Assembly (NCBI GenBank): GCA_039000515.1
Contig: JBCFYV010009882.1
Span: 53,619,846-53,683,845, forward strand
Source of the DNA: Timema cristinae
Lineage: Eukaryota; Arthropoda; Insecta; Phasmatodea; Timematidae
Length of the DNA: 64,000 bases
Direction of reading: 5' to 3'
Shown here piece after piece: positions 31,957 through 45,184 of the stretch. The number at the start of each line of letters is the position of its first letter. Positions within the stretch are counted from its first letter, which is position 1. The position numbers were made by a program, and so were the translations under genes. The notes below the pieces were generated by a model. It was not told the origin of the DNA, made no database searches, and saw nothing but the letters and a program-made list of their open reading frames with translations.

Positions 31957-32118
31957 GAGTGGAACCTGGATAATTCGAGCTTAAAGGGACCAGGAAAAAA
32001 TTCGAATAATCCAAAAATTTAAATTAAATAAGTTTCTTAAAAAGGAGTTGAAAAGAAACACAGTTAAATTTGCAACCAAGCTCAAAAACTTTATTTAATG
32101 TTTTTGGACATAATTTGT

Positions 32119-32313
32119 TCATAATTTCTTTAAAAAGTCAGATATATGGTCCATGGCTACTGCCGCACTCGGGATAGACCTTTCCTGAACTACTGAAAAA
32201 TTATCCTCTTCATCATCAGATGCGCCATCCCCGGCCTGGATGTTATTGTTGAGAGCTTCGGTGACAATGTCCACATCAGTAACTTTACCACACTCTGCCA
32301 CATCTTCATCCAC
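32119..32313 (-). pseudogene. Tigger-like transposase C-terminal fragment
   Basis: The frame reads MDEDVAECGKVTDVDIVTEA, then an acidic DDEEDN stretch and AMDHISDFLKKL before the stop. This acidic tail followed by an amphipathic helix is the usual end of pogo/Tigger transposases. The DDE core and the helix-turn-helix are deleted. Confidence 0.6.
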
Positions 32314-32337
32314 GCTTGAACAGTGACATCACGATAG

Positions 32338-32404
<67 letters not shown>
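32338..32404. repeat. (CA)n microsatellite
   Basis: About 32 uninterrupted CA units lie within the Tigger-like element. Confidence 0.98.
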
Positions 32405-32408
<4 letters not shown>

Positions 32409-32810
32409 CACTACTGTACAGTATGTACAAAACAAAACCAAATAAACTTTCACGTCACAAGAATATCGCTACGACCAAATCACTAAGAACAGTGCATGTA
32501 ACCGCTCGAGAGGTTCGACCTTGACTGACGGAGTACAGAACTATACGTGTAAACAAAAATGTATGGGGAAGTGTGGCAAGGGGAGGGGCGTGAAGAAAGG
32601 TACTAATCACATTCCAATATTGCCTCCCCTATTTTCAAAAATAGAACAACACGGTGCTGCAACTAGAAGTAGGGAAACAATACTGCACAGTACATTACAA
32701 CTTATGAAAAGTTTGAATTAACCAAAACAAATTATCCAAGATTTTTAACATTGTTTTAATACAAAAGTCAAGGGACAAGGCGAAAAATTCGATTTAGTCA
32801 GGTTCAACTG

Positions 32811-35800
32811 TATTTGAAATGTTAAATTTAATCCATGGCTCGATTGGTCTGTATTGTTAACTATGTAAATTCTTGCACCACGGCAAGAATTTTATGGTAA
32901 ACCGAGTATTATAAAAATTTTGTTATAGTACAAAAAATAAATAAATAAAAATTAAAGGGTTTATATTTACATACCTATCTGTTTATTTATAAGGACGGAA
33001 AATGTGTTAAATTTCTACTTTCTTCTTTTAAAGTACTTTAGATGAACAATTAACTGAATAATTCTGAGTTTATTCATTATATAAAATAATCACAAGGCGA
33101 AAATCAAATTAAGTTGAGATTAGAGGATTAAGGTTACTAAATTAAAAGTTTTTATTAAATCTTTCACAGCCGCATTCACATTTATTCACAGTGGATAAAG
33201 TTCCACATTACATATATCTCACCTTCTTGTGAGTTCAACTGTGGGTCTCATATTTTAGTGCAAAGGTCCTTTTATTAAATTCCTGACATATGCAGACAAT
33301 ATTAAAAAGTTTTATTCTTATCAATGTTATTTTCATTTAATAGCTCCTGGTATTTATTGACAATATTCACAATCTAAGATATTTTGTAGTTCAGATTTAT
33401 TTTAAGTGTTTTAATGCTAGTGGTAAAAAATATGGCTTGATCCAATGGTCAACATTTGTCATAAAATCTAGCAAAACTTTTATTTGCCGATTTGTATTTG
33501 TATGGTAGCTTGAGAGATGAAGTCAATGATGGCCCAGTGAGAGATCAAATAGTGAAAGATGAAATAAAAAAATATTCAGCCCCAGGGAACAGGGCTTACA
33601 ACTGTATTGATTTGGCATGGGAAGTTCTTCACAAACAAGTGCTAATTTATTTTGAACAGTGCAAGATCTAACACAACATTTTTTTACATTTTAAAACATC
33701 TCCCTCACTCAATATTTGAACACACAGAAGAATAAAATGAATTTTTCTCAAGTTCTAGAATCCATGCTTGAAGTGGTTGCAATGCAAATTACATTATGTC
33801 AAATGTTTACTCTTGAAATTGAAATGGGAATTAAAAAAAAAAAACTCACTCAAAGAATACTTCAATGATGTACAGATTTACAATGGCTTAATCACCCATC
33901 AAATTATTCCAGTGTCATATCACTAGACTTTCTACTACATTTTTTTTTTCTAAATTTAAACTATGAGGAGGAACAGGTTGTCAAAGGGAAAACCTGATGA
34001 CACTTATTTAAAAGCTAGGCCTAAAATCTACATAATTAGCAGGGCCGCCTCAAGGGGCGAGTGAGGTGGGCGACGGCCCATGGCGCTTGTCTTTAGGGGG
34101 CGCCATGTCACCGATGTCATCTTAAAAAAAAAATATATTAAAAAAAAATTAATTCATACATTGCTCAGATATATTTGAGAATTTCTCCTTACTAAAGTTA
34201 ATATGAATATAAATACAATCAGATATATTTGTTATTGTACTAATTTTTGTTGTTGTTTATTATAACTTGTGTCCCTGTTAGAATCAGTGGTGTATTATCT
34301 TGGTGTTATAATCCTGTATTGTGTATCCAAAATTATGGAACAAACTTTTAACTTGAAAAACATTATTTGTTCATTTTCCAACAATATTGTGTTATTTAAT
34401 TATCCTTCCAAGTCTATCAGTCTTAGAAATTCATAGAAATGCCACTTGTAAACAGCAAGCATAGCTAGGAAGGTATGAGGGTTTACAAACCTCCCCCTCG
34501 TTTCCTACTCCTAAAGTCCTAAACACTGGCCAATGAACTGTGGTTTTTACAAACTAGGGACTGTAATAACTAATAAGCAAGCAGCAAGCTATCTATATAT
34601 AGCTAGCTGTAGTCGATTGTGTTGTGGTTTTAACTCTCGCATGAAGAATTTCTTTTAAGTCTATAATTTAATGTGCCATACATTATTAACTGTTAAGTGC
34701 ATGTGAATTTTATAGCGGTGTTAATTAAATAATCCCGCAAAAGAGGATTGTGATCACCCCATTTTTATAAGCTTTGGAAGAAAAGGTAGAAACATTCTCT
34801 TATATTAGTTTAATTTCAGCAAAAAATAAATGTTTATGCATGGCTTAGCAATATACCAATATTGTAGCGATAGAGCATTAGTGGGAGAAAATAACGCCTA
34901 TCCCCCTTGTTAGACCAAAAATATATTAGTTGAGGTTTATGCATCTAAATGAAAATGAAAATGTTGTTGATAGAATTTTCGAAGATAGCCATTAGTGATC
35001 TAGTCTAAGCACAGTTGGAGACAAAAGTGTCTTTTTTTAAAAAAAAGGCAGAATGATTGTGAAATATTCGTTAATTGCAATGATAATGTGCACTGTCGCC
35101 AAATATTACATATACATTTTTTATCAACTTACTTTATTAAAATATAAATGTATTTATCAACATTTTAAATTATATTAAATTTAGTTTATTTAACAAATCC
35201 GGGACAAAAGTCTTATCTTGGGAACGATTGGCTATCTTAATCTAAATAGCAGTGGTGGCTTGTGACTTTTTTCTTGGGTACAAAATTGAAATAAAAAAGT
35301 GATAAAAATATAAATTTAACTGTTATTTATATTTTATAATGGAAGACCAGTCTCGTTTCCTTGATATTTGAAAATACGTCTCATCACTTTATTCTCTATA
35401 TCAGAAATTAAAGTAATACATTTATTAATAAAGAACAGCAACAGGCAGGAACAGAAATTCACCCATCTTATAATGAGTTCCTTTCAAGTTTATAGGATGT
35501 TAAAGAGGAAGGGGTGCTTAAATCATGGTTCGCCTGGATTCAAAATTATGCTCAAGGTGGCCCTGATAATTAGTAATGTGCACTTACCTTGAAAATTATT
35601 CACCTGATTCTAAAATTCAAATTGATAAAACAATGCATCATTTCAAGGAAAGATTATGGTACAAGAAATACTTGCCATTCATCTGTTTACGTTGTTACAT
35701 AATGCTGAGAATGAGTTAGTGCAAATACATTCTACGAAAGGTGAAGGCAGGTTTTGTACTTTGTCTTAACCTAAAATTACGGTACACAACAATACATTTA

Positions 35801-38159
35801 TTTGGTTTGTTGTCCATAGATTAGAGAAAAAAACACATATATAAAATGGTACCATCTTCTTTGGTACTTATGATTGGAACAGCCCTTGTTAATGGCGGAA
35901 ATCATGACTACAGGTTAAAACATGTCTGGCATTCGTTATTAACAAGAAATGGTATTGGGACTTCAGATAAACTCTAACATATTAGTATCTACAAAAAGGG
36001 AAGCAAATCTAATCCCTTACCAGAAGTTTGAATGAGTGAATAGTACTTCACTTGACAGTATAAAGAGAAGTTACATAAATCTTAATGGGTTTACTCCATG
36101 AGACCCCTACAATGTAAATTCAAGGGAAAGAGGTTTTAGAGGAAGCATGCCTCATCCTACTGTTCAACTTAACCACTGTTAATCAGTCCTTGTTTTGAGA
36201 AATCCAGAGACTATGATCTGCAAATACTTGGAACGATTTTAATGTTTCCCACACCAAAATATGTAGAGGTATATAAATAATAATTATTAAGTCAAAAGCA
36301 TTATATGCACATTTTTTGACATTAGTTAGTGCAAAAGTTATAGTGTAAATAAAGAGAATAAGGGTAAGGCAGCAAGGAGAATCAAATTTTCTTCTAAATA
36401 CAAAATTTTATCTAGGACTATAGAAGTGGTGGTGGTGTTCTAACAAATATGTTGGTTGAAAAATAAACACTACTTTTTTATTGTCTTTGTTGTCAAATCA
36501 CCCATGACCACCGAATGGCTATCATTACATATTTTAAAAACTGAAATAATAATTCTTTCTATGACTATGCTACAAAATAAGAACTTTACAAACATTGCTT
36601 TAAAGTTAATTTGTTTCTTAACTATTTGATATTATATTAATATATAATCAATGTAAATAATTAATACTTTGAATAAAAAAAGATTGTTTTGCAAAATTAT
36701 TATGGCACTAAATAAGTCTTATATTAACAATTTTTTTTCATATTTAATAGGTTTGAGTACATTTCTTACAATGTATTTGAATTGTATTCACTACCCAATA
36801 ATTAATATGTAATCTTTCAATTATGTCATGTGTCAATACATCTGCTTATTAACTTATTCTTTATTTATGATTTATTAAATAAATTACACAAGTTCTTAAA
36901 ATTTGCATTTTACTTAATAAGAATTATCAGCTTTTCACAAACTACATACTATTCTAGATCTGTAACAAAACTTAATTGATGCAGCTCTTGATAAACATCA
37001 TTTCATCATAAGCCTATTGAATGAACTAGTCTTAAAGTTAATAAATACATTATTTAACCTGACCAAAATGTAAAGATTAAATTATTACAATTAAAATAAC
37101 ATACATTATTTAAGTACTTTAGGTATAATGTATACATATTAATGACTTTAGAAATATTTCACAACACAAAATAAACATTTAAATTAATAATTTAACACTA
37201 AACAGAATACCCGCTACACTATATAATTATAATAAATATATTTTTCGGCAATAAATGACTTCAATATTTTCATTAAAAGTATTAAACTAAAGTTACATAA
37301 CTGGGTAAAAAAATCAATGAATTAAAATACATTATTTGAGTAGTGTCATAAAGTTATTCCCATTAATATAAGTTTTTAAATATATATTCTGTTAAGTCAG
37401 TTTGAATGGGAATTTAACAATATGAAGAAAATTCAAATAATGTATGAAAAATCTAACCAAAAATGTCTATTCAGATGACAATCTGATAAAGCATATTTGT
37501 TTGTATGTGACCCCCCCGGATAGGGGTTTGAGCCCTGGCACATGAAGTCATGCAGTCAAGGTTCAAATCTTTGTCCGAGGGCCATTTTTCAACATTTACA
37601 TATGTATGTAACATACTGCAACCAATAATAAATGGTTATTTCATAGGAGAAATTTTCACAAATTGCCTGTGTAAGATTATTTAAATTTATATAAGTAATT
37701 TCAAATAAGGAAGCAATTTATATCACTATACTTTTGTTGAATAGTAACAACTTTGTCATTAATTAATTTATTCATATAAAATAATAATCAAAATGTAATG
37801 TTAGTTCATACTGAATATTTCAAAACAATCAACTGTATACAAACAACCAACTGTATACTATGTCCTTTGATAAGTTTATTTTACAAAAAGAAATATGTTA
37901 GGCCAAACAGAATGTAAAAAAAGGACGGAAAATGCATTACAATACTGTTGTATTTCTTTTAAAATATGTTTTCAAGGTTTCATCAATGGTGATAATTAAG
38001 ATCACTTGGTGATTGTATATTCTGTCAGACAAACAGCACATTTGCTATTTGCCAAATATAGTTCCTAGGAAATACAATTGGTTTCTTGAGTTTTATACTT
38101 TTTCTATTTTCATTCAATTTGTACTACTTTATTATTTAGTAGATAAACGTTAACAATGT
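32811..38159. other. AT-rich stretch downstream of the AHCYL stop codon
   Basis: No gene is recognised. The upper end (from 38159 downward on the - strand) must include the AHCYL 3' UTR, but its end cannot be fixed because AATAAA-like words are frequent. A GC-rich patch at 34041-34105 (CAGGGCCGCC..GGGGGCGCC) looks like a hAT-type terminus. A phrase near 37565 (GGTTCAAATC) is a tRNA-like box B of a possible SINE relic. The open frame at 35368-35592 has no family motif. Confidence 0.45.
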
Positions 38160-38166
38160 TTAGTAC
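38160..38166 (-). CDS. AHCYL: AHCYL terminal exon: last codons and stop
   Basis: A strong acceptor (TTTGTTTATTTTTCCAG) is followed by GTACTAA. Joined to the CG left at the end of the 41704-41584 exon, it gives Arg-Tyr-stop, restoring the NYYRY C-terminus that AHCY and AHCYL proteins share. The coding part is only seven bases; the rest of the exon is 3' UTR running to lower coordinates. I inferred this from splice signals and family conservation. The alternative is that the TAA overlapping the previous donor is the real stop, which would lose the conserved final Tyr. Confidence 0.75.
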
Positions 38167-39893
38167 CTGGAAAAATAAACAAAACTTTAGTGAGTCTATA
38201 ATATCCAATTAAAAAATAAATCTTACCTTTTCTAATTGATGAAAAACAATAATCTCATATAATCTCACAAAGATAATCAACCATTTCAAACATAAAATCA
38301 ATTCTTACAATATTTGAACATATATAATTTAGGCAAACTTTATTGATTTGAAGGGGAAAAGCGCATTCACTAATTATTTACCTTGAGAGATACTGTAGAG
38401 TTTTGTGATTATTAGTTTACTGTTTCAAAAAGTGAATATATTAACGAATACTGCTAAATCAACAAGCTGCATTAGCAGTCTGAGACCATTAGTGAATCGT
38501 AAGTGGTGGCAGGGAAGAGTTTTTGTAGAGTGCTGTTGATGGCAAACAAACTGTGTTTGATGCATCCACGTGAATGGTTAACTAAAGGTATTGTCTATGG
38601 CAATGCATATTTATGGAGAAAAAAACAAAACTAAGTGTTAAGAGTGTTGTCATCACAACAGATAGACTTTTTGCATTAATCTTAATCCTAACTTAAAAAT
38701 TGTGATATCCAAGAAAAGGTTTATAAAGATTCTATGAGATAACTCTGTTTGTATTCTTTTCAGAAGTTTGTTTAGAAATCGTTTGTTGATGTGTATTTTA
38801 TTAGAAAATTGATTTTATTTTTAAGTATGTTAAATGTGTTTGAAAATTTGTATTTATTAAGAATTAAAATAACATTATTTCTAAAATACATATATGATGA
38901 TATAAGAGAGACTTGAAATAAAACTATAACTGATAACTTGCACTAAGTTCTATTTAAGGAGCCAAAACCTTAAGAAGAACATGCATGAGGGTTCAACGAA
39001 AGCCTTAGAGATACTAAAGTGAAAAATAAAACTACCAGTGTTTGAATGATAACATTTTGTATGCGATGTTTGGTTACTTTGGTTAGTGTTGCAATAACTT
39101 GTGATTGGTTCTGCTCATTTATAGAGTTTCACACATTAATTAAGCAGTTTCATTAGAATGATCAAATTTGCATTTGTTTAATCAATTTCTCTTATACCTC
39201 AGTCTGTAATTTTTGCTATGTTATCATAATGAAGATATAATTCATAATAGTATTATTTATTGTATGATAAATGCTTTTATATCACATATTTTCAAATTTA
39301 AATGTTTAAATTAATTTGTTACTCTAGGTAGAGTCACACACCCATCTGGGTGAGACTAATTATATTTTTATTGACCATATATTTAAACCCATTACTGGGT
39401 TTTTCAAAACTATAGATCATTTTGACGAAAATCTCTGACCTTTCTCTAGATATTCCTTGACATAGAAACAATTTTTAAAAAAGCAGCTTTATCATCATAG
39501 ATTTATGCAATGATTTGATGTTTGGGATTATAGAGAAATTAAAATGCATAGTCAATAATTTTTTAGGGGTTGAGTATTTACATGTAAATTTATTTTTTAC
39601 TATCAGGTCTTACTAACTGATCAGGTTTTACTTACATATTAAATTGAAATTAACATTTTGAAATGGCATCTGGACAAAGGAAGCTTAGTGAGCAAATGTT
39701 CTAACACTTAGTTATTTGGATTCAGCCTTTGTCTATGGTCATTCATCACTCATTAAATAAAGGTGGAGTATCTGATTGATGTCTAAGATTTAATGTAAAG
39801 ATATAGCTTTCATAAAAACAGCCACAGTGACTTAAAGTCCAATTTTGTAATGCTAAATTGCACATGTTTAATTGTATATAGATTGTGTTTACA

Positions 39894-41480
39894 CTAGAGA
39901 TGGGTCAAATCCACTATTTCTCGAATCTAAATCCTAGCAAATTGTTAGGAATTTTAATGATTTACAAATAGACCTACATTACACAATATAGGCCTAAGCT
40001 GTAAATTAAGATTTATTTCAACCATGCTTTAAATTTTAATCAACCTCAACCAGCCCTTGCAAAATACTGGTTAATATCCAGCCAAATTAAACAATCTAGA
40101 ATAATATTATTGTTTAGAAATCAAATCAATCAACATTTGAGTGTCTTTGAGTTATTTTTAAAAGTGATGATAGAATGAGTTAAGTTTCTAAAAAAAAAAA
40201 AAAAAGTGAAATAAACAAACAGATTAGGCCTAGTTACTTTTCGATCAAATTTAATCATCTTGAGGTATTATAATTTATCTTGATAAGAAAGCTAAAATAA
40301 AAAATACAAACAGATTAAAAAAAAGACTTAAACATGCTTAACAATTAAATATAAATTGGAAATAGTGAACTCAATAATGCCTAGGTATGTATTCATATTA
40401 ATATTTTCTTTTATATCTATTATCTATCCTTGCGTAGAAAACAAGAAATATATTCGATTCTTGTGATATATTGATTTCTGAGAATACATTCTATTTAGGA
40501 TACAAACATATTTTCGACTATTGCAATATGTTCATTTCTATTTTATTAGGCAAGACTGATTTTTAATATGTTTACAATTACTTCAATAACATATTTGAAA
40601 AAAAAAAATCTCTTAGTTAAAATCAACTTAAAAACAGATGATGAATTAGTAAGTCGTTATTTGAATCTTAAAACTCGATAGCACTTACTAAGTGATCAGA
40701 TTACCTGAATCGATTTCAAACAAATAATCGATATACAATACGTAGGCCGCTAGGCATAAATATAGTTTTATTGATGTCTAACTGTTGATGGTATTTATTT
40801 TTCATGAACTCCAACAAAATATCTTACTTAAGGATCATATGAAACAAATTGGGGTTCTTTGCATAGTTGTAGGTAATTAAAACCAGTTGGGTAGTAAGAA
40901 TTAACAGTCATGTTTATTTAATCACCCCTGGCCGCTGGCGAGTAAACATATCCGTCATGGTGGTGGACTTTGTATAGTGTGTAATGTGTTATTTTTCTTT
41001 AAAAAAAAGCCATAATTTGTTTTATTTATTACAAGTTTATTTGTAATTCTAGTTTTGATTTTCAGTTTTTGAAGAGCTTTAATGTGTTCATTAAAATATT
41101 TACAAGATTGTTCGTGAGGTGAAAGTTTCAGAAGTAAGCATGTGCTGAAACAGTTGAGTCCAAATTTCCCATAGGGGTGGAAGGGTAGGGTATTACGCAC
41201 ATTAAATTTTCCACACCTAACAACTATTATTAAAAAAACGAAGATTTTATTCATGTTTATCTATTTTGTCCGACAAAATAATGATTACGGATTAAGTTGT
41301 GCTTTTAAAAGTAGGCCTAACTTGGTCATATTTGAATTAAAAAATCAAAATATTATGCTTTGTTTATGAAGTGAAAGATTCGACCATCAAATCTAATAAA
41401 ACACTGAATTCTCGAATTTCAAATACTTGTCAGGATTCGGTGGATTTGAGGATTCGAAGATTCGAGTGGCCCATCTCTAG
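39894..41480. mobile_element. Nonautonomous hAT-type element
   Basis: The left end CTAGAGATGGGTCA and right end TGGCCCATCTCTAG are inverted copies and match the CAGAGATGGG-type terminus of many hAT elements. Just outside, TTTACAC and TTTATACAC resemble a worn 8-bp target duplication. Inside, a TTCGA-rich subterminal zone follows each end, and no transposase is encoded. The - strand open frame at 40955-41254 has no hAT motif. It lies about 100 bp from an AHCYL exon, within its last intron. Confidence 0.7.
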
Positions 41481-41582
41481 TTTATACACTCATATATATA
41501 TATTAAAAATACTAACATAATAATTAGTATTGATTATATGATATAAAATATATTTATCAAAGGGATTTAAATTCAAAGCTTA

Positions 41583-41819
<237 letters not shown>

Positions 41820-42400
41820 TCATACATATAATAAATACATGCTAGCAATTAGTCAAACAAGACTCGTAGGACTATCAAAATGGTTGGGATAGTGTATCGA
41901 AATTGTAATTAGATACATATCAAATATGATGAATTAAAAAAGAATATATTTATAAATAGGATCAGAACATTTTTCAATAAGGGAGGAAACAAATCAATGC
42001 ATTAAACATGCAGGAGATTATCATGTGTACCCTGCACAATGTAAAATCAATCTTCCTACTGCAGATGTAATTGCTGCTAAAAGGAATTTCTAGGTTATTT
42101 GGTGTACCTAACCAAGTATCTCCAATTTTTTTGTGGTCATTAATCTCACTATACACTTGGGAACTACCACTGAGGAGATCATAGAAAATGTAGGGGAAGG
42201 TCAGGTAATATTGGGCATGAAGAACTCTCACCGTAAAAACATTTAATCAAGAAACACTAAAAAGTATGCCATGGATGTCCCTGGAGTAAAATACTCCAGA
42301 GATAAAATAGTTCCTCATTTGGATCTTCAGGCGGGGACTACTTGAAGAAGGCATGGAATTGCAAAGCTAGGAAAGAGATTAAGATTGGGACGTGGAATGT

Positions 42401-42570
42401 TAGGAGCTTATATAGACCAGGGGCGTTGAAATCAATGATAGATGAAGTAAGTAGGTTATGCTTAGATATATTGGTTATACAAGATGTTAGCTTATATAGG
42501 CCAGGGACGCTAAAATCAATGATAGATGAAGTAAGTAGGTTATGCTTAGATATAGCGGTTATACAAGATG
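42401..42570 (+). repeat. Tandem duplication inside the RTE endonuclease
   Basis: A segment of about 84 bp (42404-42487) is repeated at 42488-42570. The first catalytic strand and helix of the endonuclease (LYRPGALKSMIDEVSRLCLD / LYRPGTLKSMIDEVSRLCLD) are therefore present twice in frame. Confidence 0.9.
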
Positions 42571-43801
42571 TTAGGTGGTCAGGAGATGGTAGGGTAAAAT
42601 CAGGTGAATACATCTTTTTTGATGTAGGAACGGACACACATAATTTAGGCACAGGCTTTTCTAATCCAAAGAAGGAGTATGTCAGCAATCAAGGACATAG
42701 GATGTCAAGTATAGTGGTAGCAGGGAGGTTTCATAATACAGTCATCATCAATGTGCATTGTCCTACATAAAACAAAGATGACTTATTAAAGGATAGTGTT
42801 TATGAGGAGCTAGAGCACCTGTATGACCAGTTCTCAAGCTATCACATGAAAATTGTGATAAGTGACTTCAATGCAAAGACCTATGATAGGAAAAGGAAGC
42901 TTGCATGATGTCTGTAATGAAAATGGAATAAGAGTGGTAAATTTCGCCACATCAAAGAACCTTATTGTGAAAAGTACTTGCTTCAAGCTTAAGTATATTC
43001 ATGAATATACTTGGACCTCACCAGATGGGAATGAATACACATAGTCAAATAGATTACTTGCCGAGTGATAAAAGACGTCATAAAAGCTTAATGGATGTCA
43101 GGTCATACAGGGGCGCAGATTACGATTCAGACCACTACTTGGTAGTAGCAAATCTTAGGATGCGTCTGTTAGTAACAAAAAAGGGAAATCAGGTAGAAAA
43201 ATGTCAGATGGAGAGTGTAGGAATACACGCATCCAGAGAAACAGTGGGAAAGTGTAAAGAATAATATTAGAGATGCAGCAAAGTGTAGTGTAGGTCTCTG
43301 TAGAAAGAGTAAGAAGAAGCCATGATTTGGCATTAAATGTTCATAATTAATAAAGGAAAGGTGGGAAGAAAAATTAAATTGGTATATTAAGTCCTAGTGA
43401 ATTGAGTTTAAATCCATTTATCATTGAAAAATGGAAGTCCAGTGCCACATTTAGAAACCAAAAGAGAGAGTATTTAAAGGGTAAAATTAGCAAAATAGAA
43501 CAAAATAGTGAAAATAAGAATATCAGGGAACTTTATTTAGGTATTACTGGATATAGGAAAGGTTATCAAGCTGAGGTCAATTTAGTTAAAGATGAGAAAG
43601 GTAATCTGATGGCAGATACGTGCAATGTTTCGAGTGGTTGAAATGACTTCTTAAGTCATATTTTGAACATTCATAAAGGATTTGATTTAGGTAAGGCTAT
43701 TAAAATCCATACTGCTGAGCCACTAGTCCCAAAGACAAGTATTAGTGAAGTCAAAGAAGTTAAATAATCATAAAGCTCCAGGTATAGATTCAATACCATC
43801 A

Positions 43802-44069
43802 GGGGTGACCTGGTGGTCTAGGGGTAAGGTGTCAGACTTCTGTGCTGACGGCCGGGGTTCAATCCTCGGTCCCGGCACAGATTTATCTGATTTCCAAACC
43901 CTTCCTTCACCTCTGACAAGACATCTTGTGAATGTGGGGAATGCCAGGCCACCACCGTGGTTCGGATTCCACGTTAAAACTGTAGGTCCTTCATTTCATC
44001 TCACAATCACCCTACCATTTCACATTAGCGTAATTGCGTATAACTCGAACGGGTAGTAAGACGCGGTGC

Positions 44070-44122
<53 letters not shown>

Positions 44123-44133
44123 ATAATTATAAT

Positions 44134-44164
<31 letters not shown>

Positions 44165-44193
44165 ATAATTATAATATTATTAATAATAATAAT

Positions 44194-44231
<38 letters not shown>

Positions 44232-44247
44232 CGGTATTATTATTATT

Positions 44248-44309
<62 letters not shown>

Positions 44310-44313
44310 CGGT

Positions 44314-44358
<45 letters not shown>

Positions 44359-44374
44359 TAATATTAATAATAAT
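43802..44374 (+). mobile_element. SINE family 1 copy with a very long (AAT)n tail
   Basis: It inserted into the RTE RT and is flanked by the 10-bp duplication AATACCATCA at 43792-43801 and 44375-44384. The head has box A TGGTCTAGGGG and box B GGTTCAATCC. The body runs to GTATAACTCGAACGGGTAGTAAGACGCGGTGCT. The tail from about 44072 is 300 bp of (AAT)n, inverting to (ATT)n across two ACCGGT-centred palindromes. Long open frames in the tail, poly-Ile on both strands, are artefacts. Confidence 0.95.
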
Positions 44375-45184
44375 AATACCATCACAGTTAATAAAGGGAG
44401 GGGATGAAATTTTAGTAATAGAAATTCATATACTTTTATATTCCATATGGAAACATGATGTATTGCCACAAGAATGGAAGGAAAGTATAATAATAATAGC
44501 CATTTTCAAAAAGGGAGATAAAACAGATTTTAATAACTATAGATAGAAACACCGATATTTCGCGAGGCTTTGCGAGTTGTGTTTTACGAACTTTTACTTA
44601 GCACATTAAAATTGCCATAGAAACATAATTAAACATCATTGTGGCAGTTTTGAGTGAAAATATTCACACAAAATAAAACTAAATTAAATTTATTAGTGAA
44701 ATTGACAATTTGGCCATTTAAACGCAAATTATGGTCACTTTTTTCTATTTAAACACGAATAAATAATAAAACATTGATGAAATCAGCAGCCATTCTAAGA
44801 CTTGAACAAAAAAAATAAAAATAGTATCAACTGAACCAATATAATTTTCTCCCTTAACTAAAGACTTGCTTTAAAAAGTGTTAAAACTGGCTACTACCAT
44901 GGCCATATTGGGCACCCAAGGAAAGTATTTAAAAAATTAGAAGCCAAAAACAACGCCATGTCTAAGCTAGAGTGAGATTTCTCTACACTCATATCTTTGG
45001 CTTCCTGATGATGTCACTTCCATCAGGTCGTTAGATATTAACGTTACTTTAGAAAGATCATTTTGTTTTTAACCTCTCCTCTATTTATTAAATATCTAAA
45101 CAAGCCTAAGGTTTAAAGTATTTTTGAAAGAAAGCGTAAGTTTGGAAAAGAAGGATTTATATATTTGATAAAGTTAAAAAAATA

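Larger units (their letters stand above)
31957..32810 (-). mobile_element. pogo/Tigger-like DNA transposon, internal deletion derivative
   Basis: The ends GAGTGGAACCTGGATAATTC (31957 on) and its inverted counterpart ending AGGTTCAACTG at 32810 resemble the Tigger terminus, and both are flanked by TA (31955-31956, 32811-32812), the target duplication of the Tc1/mariner superfamily. Between them only a C-terminal piece of transposase survives, next to a long (CA)n run. At 854 bp it is far shorter than an autonomous Tigger (about 2-3 kb), so it must have relied on a transposase made elsewhere. Confidence 0.8.

Noticed and set aside
33490..33670. Possible conserved coding stretch on + (around DGPVRDQIVKDEIKKYSAPG)
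   Set aside because: It has no start, no splice signals I could match and no family I can name.
44020..44469. Poly-isoleucine proteins on both strands
   Set aside because: They are translations of the (AAT)n SINE tail.
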